Source: Halichoerus grypus (taxonomy: Eukaryota > Chordata > Mammalia > Carnivora > Phocidae). Taken from it: a DNA stretch of 64,000 bases. The position numbers were made by a program, and so were the translations under genes. A model generated the notes under the pieces. It saw only the letters and a list, made by a program, of their open reading frames with translations, was not told where the DNA came from and did no database searches. This document shows, piece by piece, positions 10,018-22,350 of this stretch (position 1 is the first letter of the stretch; each line of letters begins with the position of its first letter). The DNA is taken from the NCBI RefSeq assembly GCF_964656455.1, contig NC_135712.1:95394294-95458293 (forward strand), read 5' to 3'.

Positions 10018-11777
10018 CTGGTGCATACCAACATTTAAGGATGATGTGGGACAATATTGTAAAGTCTTTTTGGGACCCAAATATTCTCCAGAAAATGGTT
10101 TCCAGAGAACACTGAGTAACTTGGTAGCTATAAATAATTTATTTGAGGCGGCAGTTGACTTTCTTTTTGGCAGGAGTCATTTGTCTGTTTTAATGCAATG
10201 AGTGGGATTTCCTTGGATAATATAATGATTTATTCTGGAGGTGAGCTTGCTGTTAAAAGTGAATCAGGTGGAAAACTTAAAGTACTTGACGAATTTGAGT
10301 TCTATTGGTGTCTTTTTGATATCTGTGGGTTTGAATGTTTCCTGCTGTGATGTCCTGGGACAATGGTTGTGACAGAAATCTGTACTTGCCCTCGTTCACC
10401 CCATCAAAAGAAACCCACTGGCCCAAGCAAAATAGGATAGTCGCCTTGAGCGCACACTAGTCATGGGTTCCTGTCTCCAAAGCTGCTATTCCCCTCTCAG
10501 ACCCACTACACTTCCTGGGACATGTATTGCCACAGACAAACACATGCCACCCTAGAGCACCCTAGAGCAGTTAAATTACTCTGGTTCTGATGTTTTCTTC
10601 CGCCAGCCCAGCTAAGGCTAGTAGGGGAATTGAATGGAGACTCGGTGACCACAAAACTTGTATGAGTGCAGTCCTACCATTGACTACGAGGCAGTGTTTT
10701 TTTGTTTTTTGTTTTGTTTTGTTTTGGCATTGACCAGCAATATTCAAGGGGGTTTATAGGTGGTAAGTAGTGCGAGGAAGTGAATTTAGGTGCTTAAGAT
10801 AGCGGCAAGCAAAATCTAAGGATTGCAGCTCTAAACTCCCCAGTGCATTCATTAATGTGCAGCTGAGTTGAGAAAGCTATGGTAGACTCGGTTCCACAGC
10901 CCCCTGGAGGATGGCAGACTAGATGATCCATAGCTACGATTTCACAATGTCCATAACCTGGAAAAGAGGCTGCACAGTGTGTCCTTCTCCTCTATGTTTA
11001 AATGTGTCTGCAGTTTCTTCTATTATGTCTACTTCCTGCAAGTGATTTTTATGGTTCCTACGAAGAAAAGGATAAGAATAAATTTTCACAAAATTAAACT
11101 ATGTCAGATACTGTCTTAAATATTAATTAGGAAAGCTGTAAAATATCATTTTTAGGGGGTTGATACATGTTCTAGGTTAAACGGATTTCACGGTAAAGTA
11201 AGTTTGGGAAACAGGTTAAACTGTGTTAAACTAAAATTGTTAGGGTACCCATATAATTTGTTGTCCAAACTAAGATACTTTTGAGAGAGAAGGGGAACAC
11301 TGTTGATAATTATGCCAGAACAAAGGCATAAACCAGGACTGTCCCAGGCAAAAATTGATGTATGGTCACCCAACTTATCGTACATCATATTAGAACCTTT
11401 AGAGTAATAGTAAACATTTGCTTAGGAAGAAAATAATACAGGATATTTCCCCCAAAATATGTACAGAACATGTTGACGGTCTGAGTGGAATAGTATTTGT
11501 GAAATGTCAGTTTTAAATACGTACTTAGAAACCGTGGATTCTGCATCCCCATCCTCATTTCAAATTTAAAAAGAAACTACATAAAAACCAAAGGGAATTA
11601 CCATCTCTATATAAATTTAAATGTCTATGGATGATGTTAAATTCTTTAATGAAGACTTTAATTGTGTAATATAAATCCTTGGGATTAAAGGCTTCTAAGG
11701 ATGGCTGATATCCTATTAACTTTTTAATAATGTTATAATGCCCCAGGAGGAAATTAGGTTTGTCCCTAAAGAGCATT
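10018..11777. other. No recognised feature
   Basis: Unique-looking DNA. The only simple repeat is a short (GTTTT)n run at about 10699-10726. A local CCCTAGAGCA tandem duplication occurs at 10550-10569. No gene was recognised. Confidence 0.4.
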
Positions 11778-11796
11778 AGAACAGTCTGCGTATTTT

Positions 11797-11993
11797 TTTT
11801 TTTAAAGATTTTATTTATTTATTTGAGAGAGAGAGAATGAGAGAGAGTGAGCACATGAGAGGGGGGAGGGTCAGAGGGAGAAGCAGGCTCCCCGCCGAGC
11901 AGGGAGCCCGATGCGGGACTCGATCCAGGGACTCCAGGATCATGACCTGAGCCGAAGGCAGTCGCTTAACCAACTGAGCCACCCAGGCGCCCC
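11797..11993 (-). mobile_element. CAN-SINE, GACTCCAGGATCATGACC subfamily
   Basis: Full reverse SINE with head GAGCCACCCAGGCGCCCC. The duplication AGAACAGTCTGC lies at 11778-11789 and 11994-12005 and continues with one mismatch into TATTTT. It shares diagnostic bases (CCAGGGACTCCAGGATCATG, GCCGAGCAGGGAGCCCGATG) with copies at 55991 and 60539. Confidence 0.96.
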
Positions 11994-12012
11994 AGAACAG
12001 TCTGCCTATTTT

Positions 12013-13160
12013 GCCTACATTTTTATCATGGTGACTTTTGATTCTAAGAGTCTTTTACGGTTGTTTCAGGAAAATGCTTCATTGTAAGTCCCATTCATTT
12101 ATGGGCATAAGATCATTTAAGTGCAGATTTCCTTGTTGCTGGAGCTATCCCTCTTATGGTCCTAGCAAAAGTTTCCAACTTTATAAAATGATAATGAGAG
12201 TTTAATGGCTTTCTTCACCCTCCAGGAAAAATGGTTTCTAGCACATGAGAGATAGAGGACTTTGCTTTCTCTGGGAAGACAAAAACCAAAATTGACCCCA
12301 GTTCTCAAGCTTTAATTCTCCGATGGTTAATTGGATACTATTCTTTGCATGTTTCAATCTGTTTTCAAGGAGCCCCAAACTCACTGATTAAAAACCAGCA
12401 AGTGGAAGGAGAGAGCAGAGATTCATGGCCTGAAGCATGAAGAAATGAGGACACTGTAGCTCAAAAGAGAATTAACAGTCTTTCAAACATTGGAACAGCA
12501 TGAGGAGACTTGTGCTATTAGCTCTACCTAGAACACTGGCTTAAAGCAAGGTAGGCAAAGGAAGGCCACCAGCGTGGTGAGAGGCAGGAGCATGGGAAAA
12601 GTTAGAGGGTACTGGGGCAGAGTACAAGTTACGGGGAAAGCTCAGCGTGCCTTAGATTAGCAGCGGGAACATTGCAGGCACTCCACAAACAGGTCAGTGT
12701 TCAGTGAGTGTTTGTTGAATGAATGAACGGCTCACAGTAATCAGATCTTCCCTCAGTGTTTTGCTAATGTTAACACGTTGATTAGGAAATGCTGTTTCAA
12801 TATAGAGATAAAATGATAGTTTCAAACAGTTATTCTGACTTTCTTAAGATCCTGAAATAGAGAAGATAAAATGTGCATACCCTTCTTTTTCCCTTGAGCA
12901 AATTATTGAGATTCAGATTCTTTGCAATTTTAGAGATGGTAATATTTGCTATATCTTCCTCACCTGTTTGTTTGAGGATCAAATGAGATAGTTGTAAGAA
13001 CGTGTTATGAAAGCATATTGGATTTTTACTCTAAGGGAATATCAATGATTTATTTTAAAAAGGCTTTTCTCATCCAGCAAGTGATCAAATCTCTGCACAC
13101 ACAGGAGAGGCAAGGCAGAGCTTTCTGGTTGGCGCATGTGTATATGCTGTTAATGGAGCA
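12013..13160. other. No recognised feature
   Basis: Unique-looking DNA. A MIR/L2-type 'gtgtttgttgaatgaatgaa' tail is faintly visible at about 12690-12730. No supported gene. Confidence 0.4.
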
Positions 13161-13168
13161 GCATGAAC

Positions 13169-13347
13169 CAGTGGTTCTGAATTTTCCAGCATGCATTAGA
13201 TTCACCTGGACAGCTTTTACAGCATACCTGTGTCTGTGTCTTGCTCCAAGAAATTCTGATTTAATTAGTCTGAATAGGGCCCAGGAACAGGTATATTTCT
13301 AAAGCTCCCTAGATAATTCTGTTTGTAAGCAGAGTTGAGAACTACTG
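13169..13347. mobile_element. MER5A-like hAT relic
   Basis: Inverted terminal sequences CAGTGGTTCTGAA (13169 onward) and TTGAGAACTACTG (ending 13347), with TTAGATTCACCTGGACAGCTTTT and the complementary AAAGCTCCCTAGATAATTCTG inside. This is the near-palindromic layout of MER5A. A clean 8-bp duplication is no longer visible. Confidence 0.8.
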
Positions 13348-13421
13348 TTTTAGACCAAAGCTGGGGGTGGGGAGAGAGAGAAAGGAGAGGGAAATAGAAC
13401 CGATTGTTTTTTCCTATATTA

Positions 13422-13558
13422 ATTCAGCAAAAATTTACTGACTATCTGTTATGTGCCAGACATTGTTCTAGGCATTGGGCACATATTAATGATTAACATA
13501 GAATCCCTACCTTCCTCTTGAGTTTATATTCTAGCTGGGGAAGGCAGACAATAAATAC
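13422..13558 (+). mobile_element. L2-like fragment
   Basis: Contains TTTACTGACTATCTGTTATGTG, CCAGACATTGTTCTAGGCATTG, 'gagtttatattctagctgggg' and GGCAGACAATAAATAC, the ordered landmarks of the L2 3' region. Confidence 0.75.
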
Positions 13559-14029
13559 ATATTTCATTGATTTTAAGACACATCTATTTCCCATAATTTA
13601 AAATCTCTAAAATTATTACGCAGTTCACAGTGGATATGGTGATAAAGCATTGCAACGTATAGTTATTAGATCATTTTTTTCTTCGTGGTAAATAGAATAA
13701 TGGCACCTTTTTTCATTTTTGAGATCTTAGTTCCAATGGAATTTAATTATATAATAAAACTTTAGAGTCAAGGAGACAAACCTCTCTATAATCAACAAAA
13801 CATCATCATATAATCCAAAAGTTGAAAATCTTAATTAACATAAGTAAATAATCTTAATTATTAACAAGGCAATCATTAATAAATTATTAACCTAAAAAAA
13901 CACTGCGATCTCTTCAACAAGGTTTTACTTCTCTGGATCAGCATTATAATGCTTTCATAAATCTTACATATTTTACTGAACAAATATTGTGAACCTTTTC
14001 AACGTATGTAATCAGTTTTGGGACACAAT
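13559..14029. other. AT-rich DNA, nothing recognised
   Basis: Strongly AT-rich. No ORF or repeat identified. Confidence 0.4.
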
Positions 14030-15830
14030 TATCCATGAGTTTCTCATGTTCTCCACATCTTGAGAAGTGAGGCATTGACTACCTCTTGTTTCAATTATCT
14101 TTTAAAGGATGTTTGTATAGCAAACAGCCTTGGAAGATAGAGGTAGTGTTCCTCTCCAAAGCAAAGGGCAGGCATCCTTACTGTCTAGTGTAATAAAGAT
14201 AATGTCTCTCTCTAAAACAAGGAATAATTCTCTTTTTTCACTGTAAAATATTTAAGTTCCCTAAGCTCAGGGTTCCTCTCCTATTGCACATCCTGCTGCA
14301 TGGTCAGGCTTCATCTTACGTCTTTTGCATTCCCTTTTGGGAGATGGGGTTTAAGGAACCAGCACAAAAGATGCTTATATTCTGGCTACTACTACTGTTG
14401 CTATGAATAACAAACCATTCTGTGTCTCTGACCAAGAAGTCTTACATCTTCAATAGACACTCATGAAATTGTGGTTGGCTGATTTGTTAGCACGCAAGGA
14501 ATAAAAAATTGCCGATTTTCCTAGCTCTTATCAAGTAGTATCCCTTTCAAATAGCCTTTTTGAATTTTGCTAATTTAGGATATGGAGATGATTAATAGAA
14601 TACAGTATCCTATGGGGCAAGATAGAAGGCAGCCAACATAGATATTACAAAATGCACATAGTCAAAAGAAATCAAAGATAGGAGACTGAGGGCAGTCTCC
14701 CCAGTAAAAAGTCATAATCTCTTGCCTGATTTCCAGAAATGAGCCAGTTTTCAAACCCAGAGCCCATTTAGTGAAATGAAGGTTGAGTTCCCAGGAGAAA
14801 GGGCGCTGAAGGACATGTGGTAACAATGCCCCAGTATTGCCCCAAAGGGACCCACAAAGTAGCAACATATAATTTCCCTGTTACAGTTGGGCTAGTTGGG
14901 AGTCAGACAATAAATGGAATCTTGGCCCAGGTCCTACTCATAATAGTCCCTAGAACAACACATGGTCACTTTCCCATTCCCAGACGAATAATTATAACAG
15001 GCGTACTCAGCAGTTGGAAGAACCTCCATACTGATTGCTTGGTCTGTGGAATAAGAGTTGTCACAAGGGAGAAGGCCAGTTGGAACTCTCCTATCCCCTG
15101 CCAAAATAGTAAGCCACAATTATTTTAAGTTTCATGGGGGAATGGCAGGGATTATTGCTGCCTTTCAACTAGATGCAGAATTGATGGTCCCCATCATATT
15201 CTATTTAAACCAGAAAAATCCTGAAGAACGAGAGTATGTTGTGCCCCATGTGTGATATCTTTGCCAAAGCAGGATACCTGGCATCATGGAGATAATGTGC
15301 AGCTTTGGATATGGTGAATTTATCCCTTTTCAATCCTTTAGGAAGAGGGTCAGAAATAGTTTGCATTCACTTGGGATGGATAAGAGTACACACTTATGAT
15401 TTTGTTCCAGATCTATGTTAAATTTTCTCTTCTGTCATAATATAGTCAAAAGGACCTGGGCTGTTGAGATGATCTGTAGAACATCACATTGGTTCATTAT
15501 ATCAGTTACTTGTTATTTTGACCAGATATGCAAGAATCAGCAAATGCATCCAATACCAGAAAGGGAGGAAATAAAACCCTTTAGGGTCTTGTCCTCAACA
15601 GTGTAGGATATAAGACTTCTGTATTCTGGGGCATGTTGGGATGTCCCCTCAGAAATAAAGAACACATTTTTGTACCTCCCACCATTTAGAAGGAATCACA
15701 GTGCCTGGTAGGCCATTTCAGGTCTAAGGACAGTATATTCCAGGGTTGGAGAATGGTTCTAACTTAGCTACCAAGTGACAAAAAGGCTGGGAGCATTGAG
15801 ACTGGCAGAGGAAACACTTCAAGAAAGGAA
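14030..15830. mobile_element. Possible LTR-retrotransposon relic
   Basis: Composition changes here from AT-rich to more balanced. The first 450 bp are LTR-like with an AATAAA signal at 14192-14197. The rest has the look of degraded retroviral internal sequence: interrupted open frames on both strands (14817-15128 plus, 14934-15119 minus) but no motif I can name. Class and orientation are uncertain. Confidence 0.35.
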
Positions 15831-15899
15831 GGGAAAGGAGGGAAGAGAGGGGAGGAGAGCAGACGAGAGGGAAGGAGGAGGAGGAGGAGAAAGAGAAAC
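15830..15899 (+). repeat. GA-rich low-complexity tract
   Basis: Almost pure purine (GGAAGGGAAAGGAGG and GAGGAGGAGGAGGAG units) on the plus strand. Confidence 0.85.
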
Positions 15900-16342
15900 A
15901 CCCTGAGGGGAGAGGATTTTACACTTAGACGTTTCTCACAATGTATTTTTTTCTCTCAAACTGTCTACTCTCCTCCTCACCATGGCTTTGCCAAGGGTAT
16001 CCTTTTATAAATTAAAACAGGCAAGGTCAGTCTAATATGGGCACATGACAACATTTCCAGAGAGGTGAGCTGCTTGGCCCTCAGGCATAAATAGTACGTT
16101 CAATTTAAATATGGTTAAGAGTAGGAAAGAAGAGTTAGATTAGTTTTATTAAGTAGATTTTTATTTTATTTTTATTTTATTAAGTAGATTTTATGAGCTG
16201 TATCACAGAATTGTTTCTCACAATATTATTTTTATTATAAAAAATTTAAAATAGCTTAAATGCCAAGGAAAGGAAAATGGCTAAGCAGATTGCTTTGACA
16301 TACCATGTAGTAATTAACAATAGTGTTTAAGAAAAATGCTCA

Positions 16343-16346
<4 letters not shown>
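15900..16346. other. No recognised feature
   Basis: AT-rich DNA with a small TTTTATTTTATT repeat at about 16158-16182. Nothing else supported. Confidence 0.4.
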
Positions 16347-16404
<58 letters not shown>

Positions 16405-16408
16405 TATA
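16347..16408 (+). repeat. Compound (TC)n(TA)n(CA)n microsatellite
   Basis: Perfect TC repeats, then TA repeats from about 16372 to 16394, then CA repeats. It is likely length-variable between individuals. Confidence 0.95.
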
Positions 16409-16722
16409 TCACACCATGTATACAGAAGGTACATAATAAATCATTATCAGCAGTAGCAGCCTCAACATATTCATAACAGTGAAAAAGAAAGATATCAACC
16501 ATTTTCTTATTCTACAAATAGTTTATTGAGAGCACTAATTGTCAATATAATACCCATGAAAGCAGAGATTTTTCTTTCTCATTTCCATATTCCCAAAACC
16601 TAGAATAGTGCTTGGTCCATTTTTAGGAGCTCAATAGTATTTATTAAGTGATTTTTTGAAAATTTATGATGGTATATGACATAGTTTCAATTGTTCATAA
16701 TCTCTTTAAAATACTTCATCAT

Positions 16723-16929
16723 GGGGCTCCTGGGTGGCTCAGCCAGTTAAGCCAGTTAAGTAAGTGTCGGACTCTTGACTTTGGCTCAGGTCATGATCTC
16801 AGGGTTGTGGGATGGAGTCCTGTGTCTTCTCCGCATTGAGCATGGAGCCAGCTTGAGATTCTCTCTCTCCATCTGCCCCTCCCTGCTCTCTCTCTCACGC
16901 TCTCTCTCAAAAAAACGACAAACAAAAAA
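16723..16929 (+). mobile_element. CAN-SINE, older subfamily
   Basis: GGGGCTCCTGGGTGGCTCAG head, 'ctcagggttgtgggatgg' and 'gagattctctctctcc' variants of an older SINEC subfamily. A GCCAGTTAA unit is duplicated at about 16742-16760. The flanks share an imperfect ACTTYRTCATGG-type repeat. Confidence 0.9.
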
Positions 16930-17234
16930 CTTTGTCATGGACAACATGATATAAATGTGTGTATATCAGTTTTTATTTATAACCCATAGACATTTGGTCA
17001 ACACTTCAAGGATTCTAATACATATTCCAGAGGTGATTGGTAATATTTGAAAGACATTGACCCATACTCCAGGAGTATCTACACCAGTGTTTCAGATATC
17101 ACTTTGTGATTTTTTTATTAGAATTCATTATTTAACATAAGGGATGCTAGAGGTATTTTCTCATTGGTGGAATGAATGATGTTCCAACTATGTTGATCAG
17201 ATAGAAATACTTTATAGACACATGCAAATTTGCC
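16930..17234. other. No recognised feature
   Basis: AT-rich DNA between a SINE and an L1 fragment. Nothing supported. Confidence 0.4.
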
Positions 17235-17254
17235 TGAATGGTGTATTGAATCTT

Positions 17255-17920
17255 CAAATTTTTATTTAAATTTTAGTTAACATAAAGTGTAATATTGGTT
17301 TCAGGAGTAGAATTCAGTGATTCATCACTTACATACAACACCCAGTGCTCATCATCACAAGTGCCTTCCTTAATACCCATCACCCATTTAACCCATCCCA
17401 CCACCCGCCTCCCCTTCAGCAACCCTCAGTTTGTTCTCTGCCTTAAAGGGTCTCTTTCGGCTTGTTTCCCTCTCTCTTTCCCCCCCCTTCCCCTATGTTC
17501 ATCTGTTTTGTTTCTTAAATTCCACATGTGAGTGAGATCATATGGTATTTGTCTTCCTCTGACTGACTTATTTCGTTCAGCATAATACACTCTAGCTCCA
17601 CCCACATTGTGAAAGGCACAATTTCATTCCTTTTGATGGCTGATTAATATTGCATTGTGTGTGTGTATGTGTGTGTGTGTGTATACCACCTCTTCTTTAT
17701 TCATCAGTTGATGGACATCTGGGCTCTTTCCATAGTTTGGCTATTGTTGATAATGCTGCTATAAACATTGGAAAGCAGGTACCCCTTTGAATCTGTATTT
17801 TTGTATCCTTTGGGTAAATACCTAGTAGTGCAATTGCTGGGTCCTAGGGTGTTCCTATTTTTGACTTTTTGGGGAACCTCCATATTGTTTTGCAGTGTGT
17901 CTGCACCAGTTTGCATTCCC
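17255..17920 (-). mobile_element. 5'-truncated LINE-1
   Basis: Minus-strand L1 3' UTR and ORF2 C-terminus, with an internal (GT)n stretch at about 17655-17682. A 20-bp duplication with two mismatches (TGAATGGTGTATTGAATCTT at 17235-17254; second copy 17921-17940) marks its boundaries. The ORF2 remnant is broken into short frames. It is more diverged than the copies at 2573 and 36544. Confidence 0.94.
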
Positions 17921-17940
17921 TGAATGGTGTGTTAAATCTT

Positions 17941-18294
17941 GAGACCCCATCAGCCTGATACCTCTGGAGGAGGGCTTTAGACTTCGTGACCTATTCTAAT
18001 TAGATCACTGCTCCCCACCTTAGCATAGGGTGGCTATCTCTGCCTTAGAGTGACACTTCCATGAAGATTGCTGTGAGGTTTCCTGGAGATAGAGAACTGA
18101 TGGTCCTGAAAGTTGTGGAATGTTTTCGTGTCTGGCAGAAATCACTGAGACTCGCTCTCATCGTTACAGATCCCGACAGCAAGGTAGCCTGAGAGGAGTC
18201 CTGGTTACTGTAGGTCACCAGTATTCACCAACAAGAACCCGACCATTGTGAAGACACACACTCACTTGGGTTAGATCATGACAGACGAACATCA
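17941..18294. other. No recognised feature
   Basis: Unique-looking DNA of balanced composition. No gene supported. Confidence 0.4.
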
Positions 18295-18410
18295 GCATCA
18301 TCCCCATTTTATAGACAAAGAAGCTAACGCTTAGAGAAATAAGTGATTTGTCAAAGTGATATAAACTTGTCGGCAGGAGAGGTGGATGGGAATTTGGGTA
18401 TCATTCTAAT
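18295..18410 (-). mobile_element. MIR fragment
   Basis: CCCCATTTTATAGACAAAGAAGC, CTTAGAGAAATAAGTGATTTG and a GGATGGGAATTTGGG-like end match the reverse MIR core. Confidence 0.65.
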
Positions 18411-19970
18411 ATCCTTTTCCTTTTACTTAAAGCTGGTGGGGAAAAGATACCAAATTGTGTTCTTACCATGGGAGAAAAGTAACACCAAACCAAAAATTAT
18501 GCATTAAAAAAAAAAACCTAAGAGAAATTATAGCAAAATATTACTAACAGTCAATGGGATGATGGGCAATTGTTTTTCTTTCTACTTTTCTTAATTATAT
18601 AAAATTTCTGTAGCATTTTTGCATTTATAAAGAGAAAGGAAACCTAAACTTTATCTGATTTCTCTTGAAAACATTTTTGGCTGAAGCAAACTGTTCTATC
18701 AATGTTCCTCAAAATAGAATATGTAGAGATAAAAATATATTTATAGGCTAAATAAAGTTCTTGTGTCATAGCCCTAAAATATATTTATGCTGTTGACAGA
18801 ATTTTTGAAATACACAGAATCCCAGCCAATGTATTACTTTTTCTACGAGTAGAGTATTTTTTAATTTTCTATAATTCATTTCTTAAAAGCAGAATATTGG
18901 TTTTATTGACTAAAATATAGTGTTACTCATTATTTTAGAGTCACATCAGAAGAAATGTTGAAAAGCAATAGAAATAAATCAAACCTCTCTGTTTTGCTGT
19001 AAATTTTCGTCTGCATTGTTTATGTGAATATAATAATAAAATGCATTGCAAATGTTGCTAAGGATACCCTGGATGAAAGGAGGTTATATTTATGTTTCCT
19101 GTTGTTAATAACGGGAGAGCTGTAGTCTGTTTCACTTATATGCTGGCTGGGTTTTATAAGCTGATAAATTGGGACATTACAAACGTGTGTGCGCCTGACA
19201 CCGCAGATGAGTACCTCCAGTGTAGTGACAGTCATTATCCAAAATTTTCATTAGAGCAATTACTTGCTCACTAAGTTTTGTGTCGTTACTTTTCAATGTG
19301 CAAGATATTCTGAAATGTAGGTTTTAAATATGTGAAGAACAAAAACGGAAGCCAATGCGATAGTGGGATTTTGTCTGCGAAGGAAGGGGGGATGGGATGA
19401 CAGCCTTTGATTCTCTGACCCCTCTCTCTCCTTGTTTGTGTTCATCATCATTTTGGTTTACACATGTGTGCTTGAACCACACTTTTGTCTTATTTTGATT
19501 AATTTCAGTAAACATACTGCCTCATGTTTGGGACATGTTCTGATGCTGGTGACAAAAATCAACAACAAAAATGTCATAACCCCAATTGCTAAGATTGCAT
19601 TATGTTCTCACATAGTGGACTATTTCTATTTCTTTTATACAAAAGTAAATTAATACATTGATTATGTTATTAATGTCATATATTGATAGGTGTATGAAGA
19701 CCTATGTTTTTGGAGGTGATGGTTAGAAGATATGAAAGAGCCCATTTGAGACTGACAGACGTAAATAAAACTGCCATTCAGCACTGCCAGGGCAGGAGAC
19801 TGTAGCTTCAGTAGTGGTCTGGCTGACTGATGAGGAGCACAGCACTAGCCTACGTGGGCCACTAAAGTTTCCATCAGAGCTTAGATTCCAAAGATTTTAA
19901 AGCCGCCTGCTCTACAATGTGGGACTATACGCCAGGGAAAAGGCAGTCGTTTGGCTTGGTAGGGTCAAAA
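18411..19970. other. Mostly unique AT-rich DNA
   Basis: No recognised gene or young repeat in about 1.5 kb. Short open frames on both strands at 19020-19653 carry no motif. Confidence 0.4.
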
Positions 19971-19974
19971 ATGT

Positions 19975-20115
19975 GTACAATGGAATATTATGCAGCCGTC
20001 AAAAGGAATGAAATCTTGCCATTTGCAATGATGTGGATGGAACTGGAGGGTATTATGCTGAGTGAAATAAGTCAATCAGAGCAAGACATGTATCATATGA
20101 CCTCACTGGTATGAG
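19975..20115 (+). pseudogene. L1 ORF2p C-terminal tip
   Basis: Encodes the last ~45 residues of ORF2p ([19 protein letters not shown], then [18 protein letters not shown]), ending in a TGA. Only the extreme C-terminus remains because of 5' truncation. Confidence 0.88.
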
Positions 20116-20580
20116 GAATTCTTAATCTCAGGAAAGAAACTGAGGGTTGCTGGAGTGGTGGGGGTGGGAGGGATGGGGTGGCTGGGTGATAGACATTGGG
20201 AAGGGTATGTGCTATGGTGAGCGCTGTGAATTGTGTAAGTCTGTTGAATCACAGACATGTACCTCTGAAAGAAATAATACATTATATGTTAAAAAAAAGA
20301 AGAAAAAGAAGATAGCAGGAAGGGAAGAATGAAGGGGGGATATCAGAGGGGGAGATGAACCGTGAGAGACTATGGACTCTGAGAAACAAACTGCGGGTTC
20401 TAGAGGGGAGGGGGGTGGGGGGATGGGTTAGCCTGGTGATGGGTATTAAAGAGGGCATGTACTGAATGGAGCACTGGGTGTTATATGCAAACAATGAATC
20501 CTGGAACACTACCTCAAAAACTAATGATGTAATGAATGATGATTAACATAACATAATAATAAAAAAAATATCAAAAAAGG
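19975..20580 (+). mobile_element. 5'-truncated LINE-1
   Basis: Plus-strand L1 beginning in ORF2 (ACAATGGAATATTATGCAGCC), then the long 3' UTR and A-rich end. A short candidate duplication AATGTGTAC occurs at 19970-19978 and 20581-20589. Confidence 0.93.
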
Positions 20581-20589
20581 AATGTGTAC

Positions 20590-20981
20590 TGGACTACTAC
20601 GTATGCTAGATAACTTCTTTCCATCTCACTGTAGCGTTCCCTTTTTAAATCTCTTTCATATAAGGCAAACATCACCTTATAAATATTGTCATAGAGCACT
20701 TGGGGTCTATTAAAATGCTGCATAATACCTATCCAACTTGAAAAAGCAAACCAAAAAAAAAATGAAATAAATTTTATGCTATAAATGAAAGGCTAATTTT
20801 TGCTTAAATAACTATGGAAGAAAGTCACTTTATCTTTTCCATATAAATGTAACTGATTAGTTTTTGAACCAACAATAACAATGGACTTTGTTTTCTGTTT
20901 CATGAAAGATGGAAGAATTTTTCATAAATTATAACTCATTTGTATCTTGGGTTCTCTGTTAGTAAAACTAATAATATTTTT
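20590..20981. other. No recognised feature
   Basis: AT-rich DNA between L1 and SINE. Nothing supported. Confidence 0.4.
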
Positions 20982-20997
20982 TAAATGTTATGTTTCT

Positions 20998-21202
20998 TTT
21001 TTTTTTTAAGATTTTATTTATTTGAGAGAGAGACAGAGAGAGTGAGAGAGAGAAAGAGAGAACATGAGTCAGGTGAGGGGCAGAGGGAGAAGCAGACTCC
21101 CTGCTGAGTAGGGAGCCCGATGTGGTGCTCAATCCCAGGGCCCTGGGATCATGACCTGAGCCCAAGGCAGACGATTAACCGACTGAGCCACCCAGGCGCC
21201 CC
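20998..21202 (-). mobile_element. CAN-SINE (SINEC)
   Basis: Reverse SINE ending GAGCCACCCAGGCGCCCC. Duplication TAAATGTTA at 20982-20990 and 21203-21211. Confidence 0.95.
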
Positions 21203-21411
21203 TAAATGTTACAAGTTTCTTTAGTTTGTTTTTAAGATAGCTTTTGTGTGTGTGTCTTGCATTATTTGTTTCAAGTGAAGATTAATCTCCAGTTCCCCAG
21301 GCATATCTTAGTCTGCATTGTGTCATTATTAGTTTTTGCAGATTTCTTTCTGAGTAGATTGCCAGTTCCTTGAGGAGAGAGATTGTTCTTGATTTTTTTT
21401 TTAATCCTCTC

Positions 21412-21640
21412 TTTTTTTTTTTTTTTAAGATTTTATTTATTTATTTATTTTTGGGAGAGCGGGAGAGACAGCGAGCACGAGCGGGGCAGCTGGGCAGAGG
21501 GAGTAGTAGACTCCCCGCTGAGCAGGGAGCGGATGCAGGAGTCCATGCGGGACTCTATCCCAGGCCCATGGGATCATGACCTGAGCTGAAGGCAGGCACT
21601 TAAACGACTGAGCCACCCAGGCACTCTTTTTTTTTTTTTT
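21412..21640 (-). mobile_element. CAN-SINE (SINEC)
   Basis: Reverse SINE with T-tail and extended ATTTATTTATTTATTT. The head ends GAGCCACCCAGGCACT, followed by a T run. The duplication ATCCTCTC (21404-21411 and 21641-21648) places the second T run inside the insertion, beyond the SINE head. Confidence 0.92.
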
Positions 21641-21721
21641 ATCCTCTCTAATGCCAATGTCAGAGTACTATAGACAGCTGGACTTCAACACACACTGGCT
21701 AAATTAAATTGAAATTACACA

Positions 21722-21933
21722 TTTAAAAAGAAAGGAAGAAAGAGAATGAGGAGGAAGAAGAGGAGAAGAGGAAGGAAGTGGAAGAGAAGGAAGAGAAGGA
21801 GTTGAGGAAGAGGAGGAGAGAAAGGAGAAGGAAGAGGGAGAGCAAAAGGAAGTGAGAGGGAAAGAAAAGTTGGAGAGAGGCAGAGAAAAACAACCAAGCT
21901 ATTTAATGGGGGGGGGGGGAGGGGGGCGGAGAA
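21722..21933 (+). repeat. Polypurine tract with G run
   Basis: About 170 bp of nearly pure A/G, followed by an interrupted G run at 21907-21932. Apparent ORFs on the opposite strand are low-complexity Leu/Pro/Phe readings of this tract. Confidence 0.9.
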
Positions 21934-22189
21934 ATGCCCTTTTAGGAAAGCTCAAAGGAAGCGGGGATTATTTTGCATGTTAAAGAAATAAACTCATTAT
22001 GGGCTTCATAAAAAAAGTCAGCTTCCAGTGTAGCAGGCAAAACTGACCTGAGATCATGAAAAATCTCCCGGCCAGAAAAATAGAAGGATAGCACAAAATA
22101 AATGAAATGGCAGTGATCTCTGTGCTCTTGACTTCCATTAGCATTTAGGGAAAGAATTAAACCAGACACAAGAAAGAATACTTCCAATA
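21934..22189. other. No recognised feature
   Basis: Short unique stretch. Nothing supported. Confidence 0.4.
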
Positions 22190-22350
22190 GGGGAAGAGGA
22201 GAGAACACGGGTGGAGTCCTAGAGAGGAGGCAACTTAAGTGGGACCTGAAGAATAGTATAGCTTTGGGCCCTCAAAGTAGAAAGGGAAGGAGGACGTACT
22301 GAAGGCAGAAGCTTCCGCATGAGCGAAGGCACGAAGACCGAGGCAGCCGT
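22190..22350 (+). mobile_element. L2-like fragment
   Basis: GTGGGACCTGAAGAATAGTA, then a CTGAAGGCAGAAGCTTCCGC/GAGCGAAGGCACGAAGACC arrangement like the 'acctgaaggatgag... agcaagtgcaaaggccctgaggc' part of L2. Weak match. Confidence 0.4.

Noticed and set aside
18170..18200. Short AG...GT bracket near 18.18 kb as a micro-exon
   Set aside because: AG and GT pairs are frequent by chance, with no branch point, reading frame or conservation information to support it.
21715..21897. Minus-strand Leu/Pro/Phe-rich frame
   Set aside because: Reading of the polypurine tract; not a protein.
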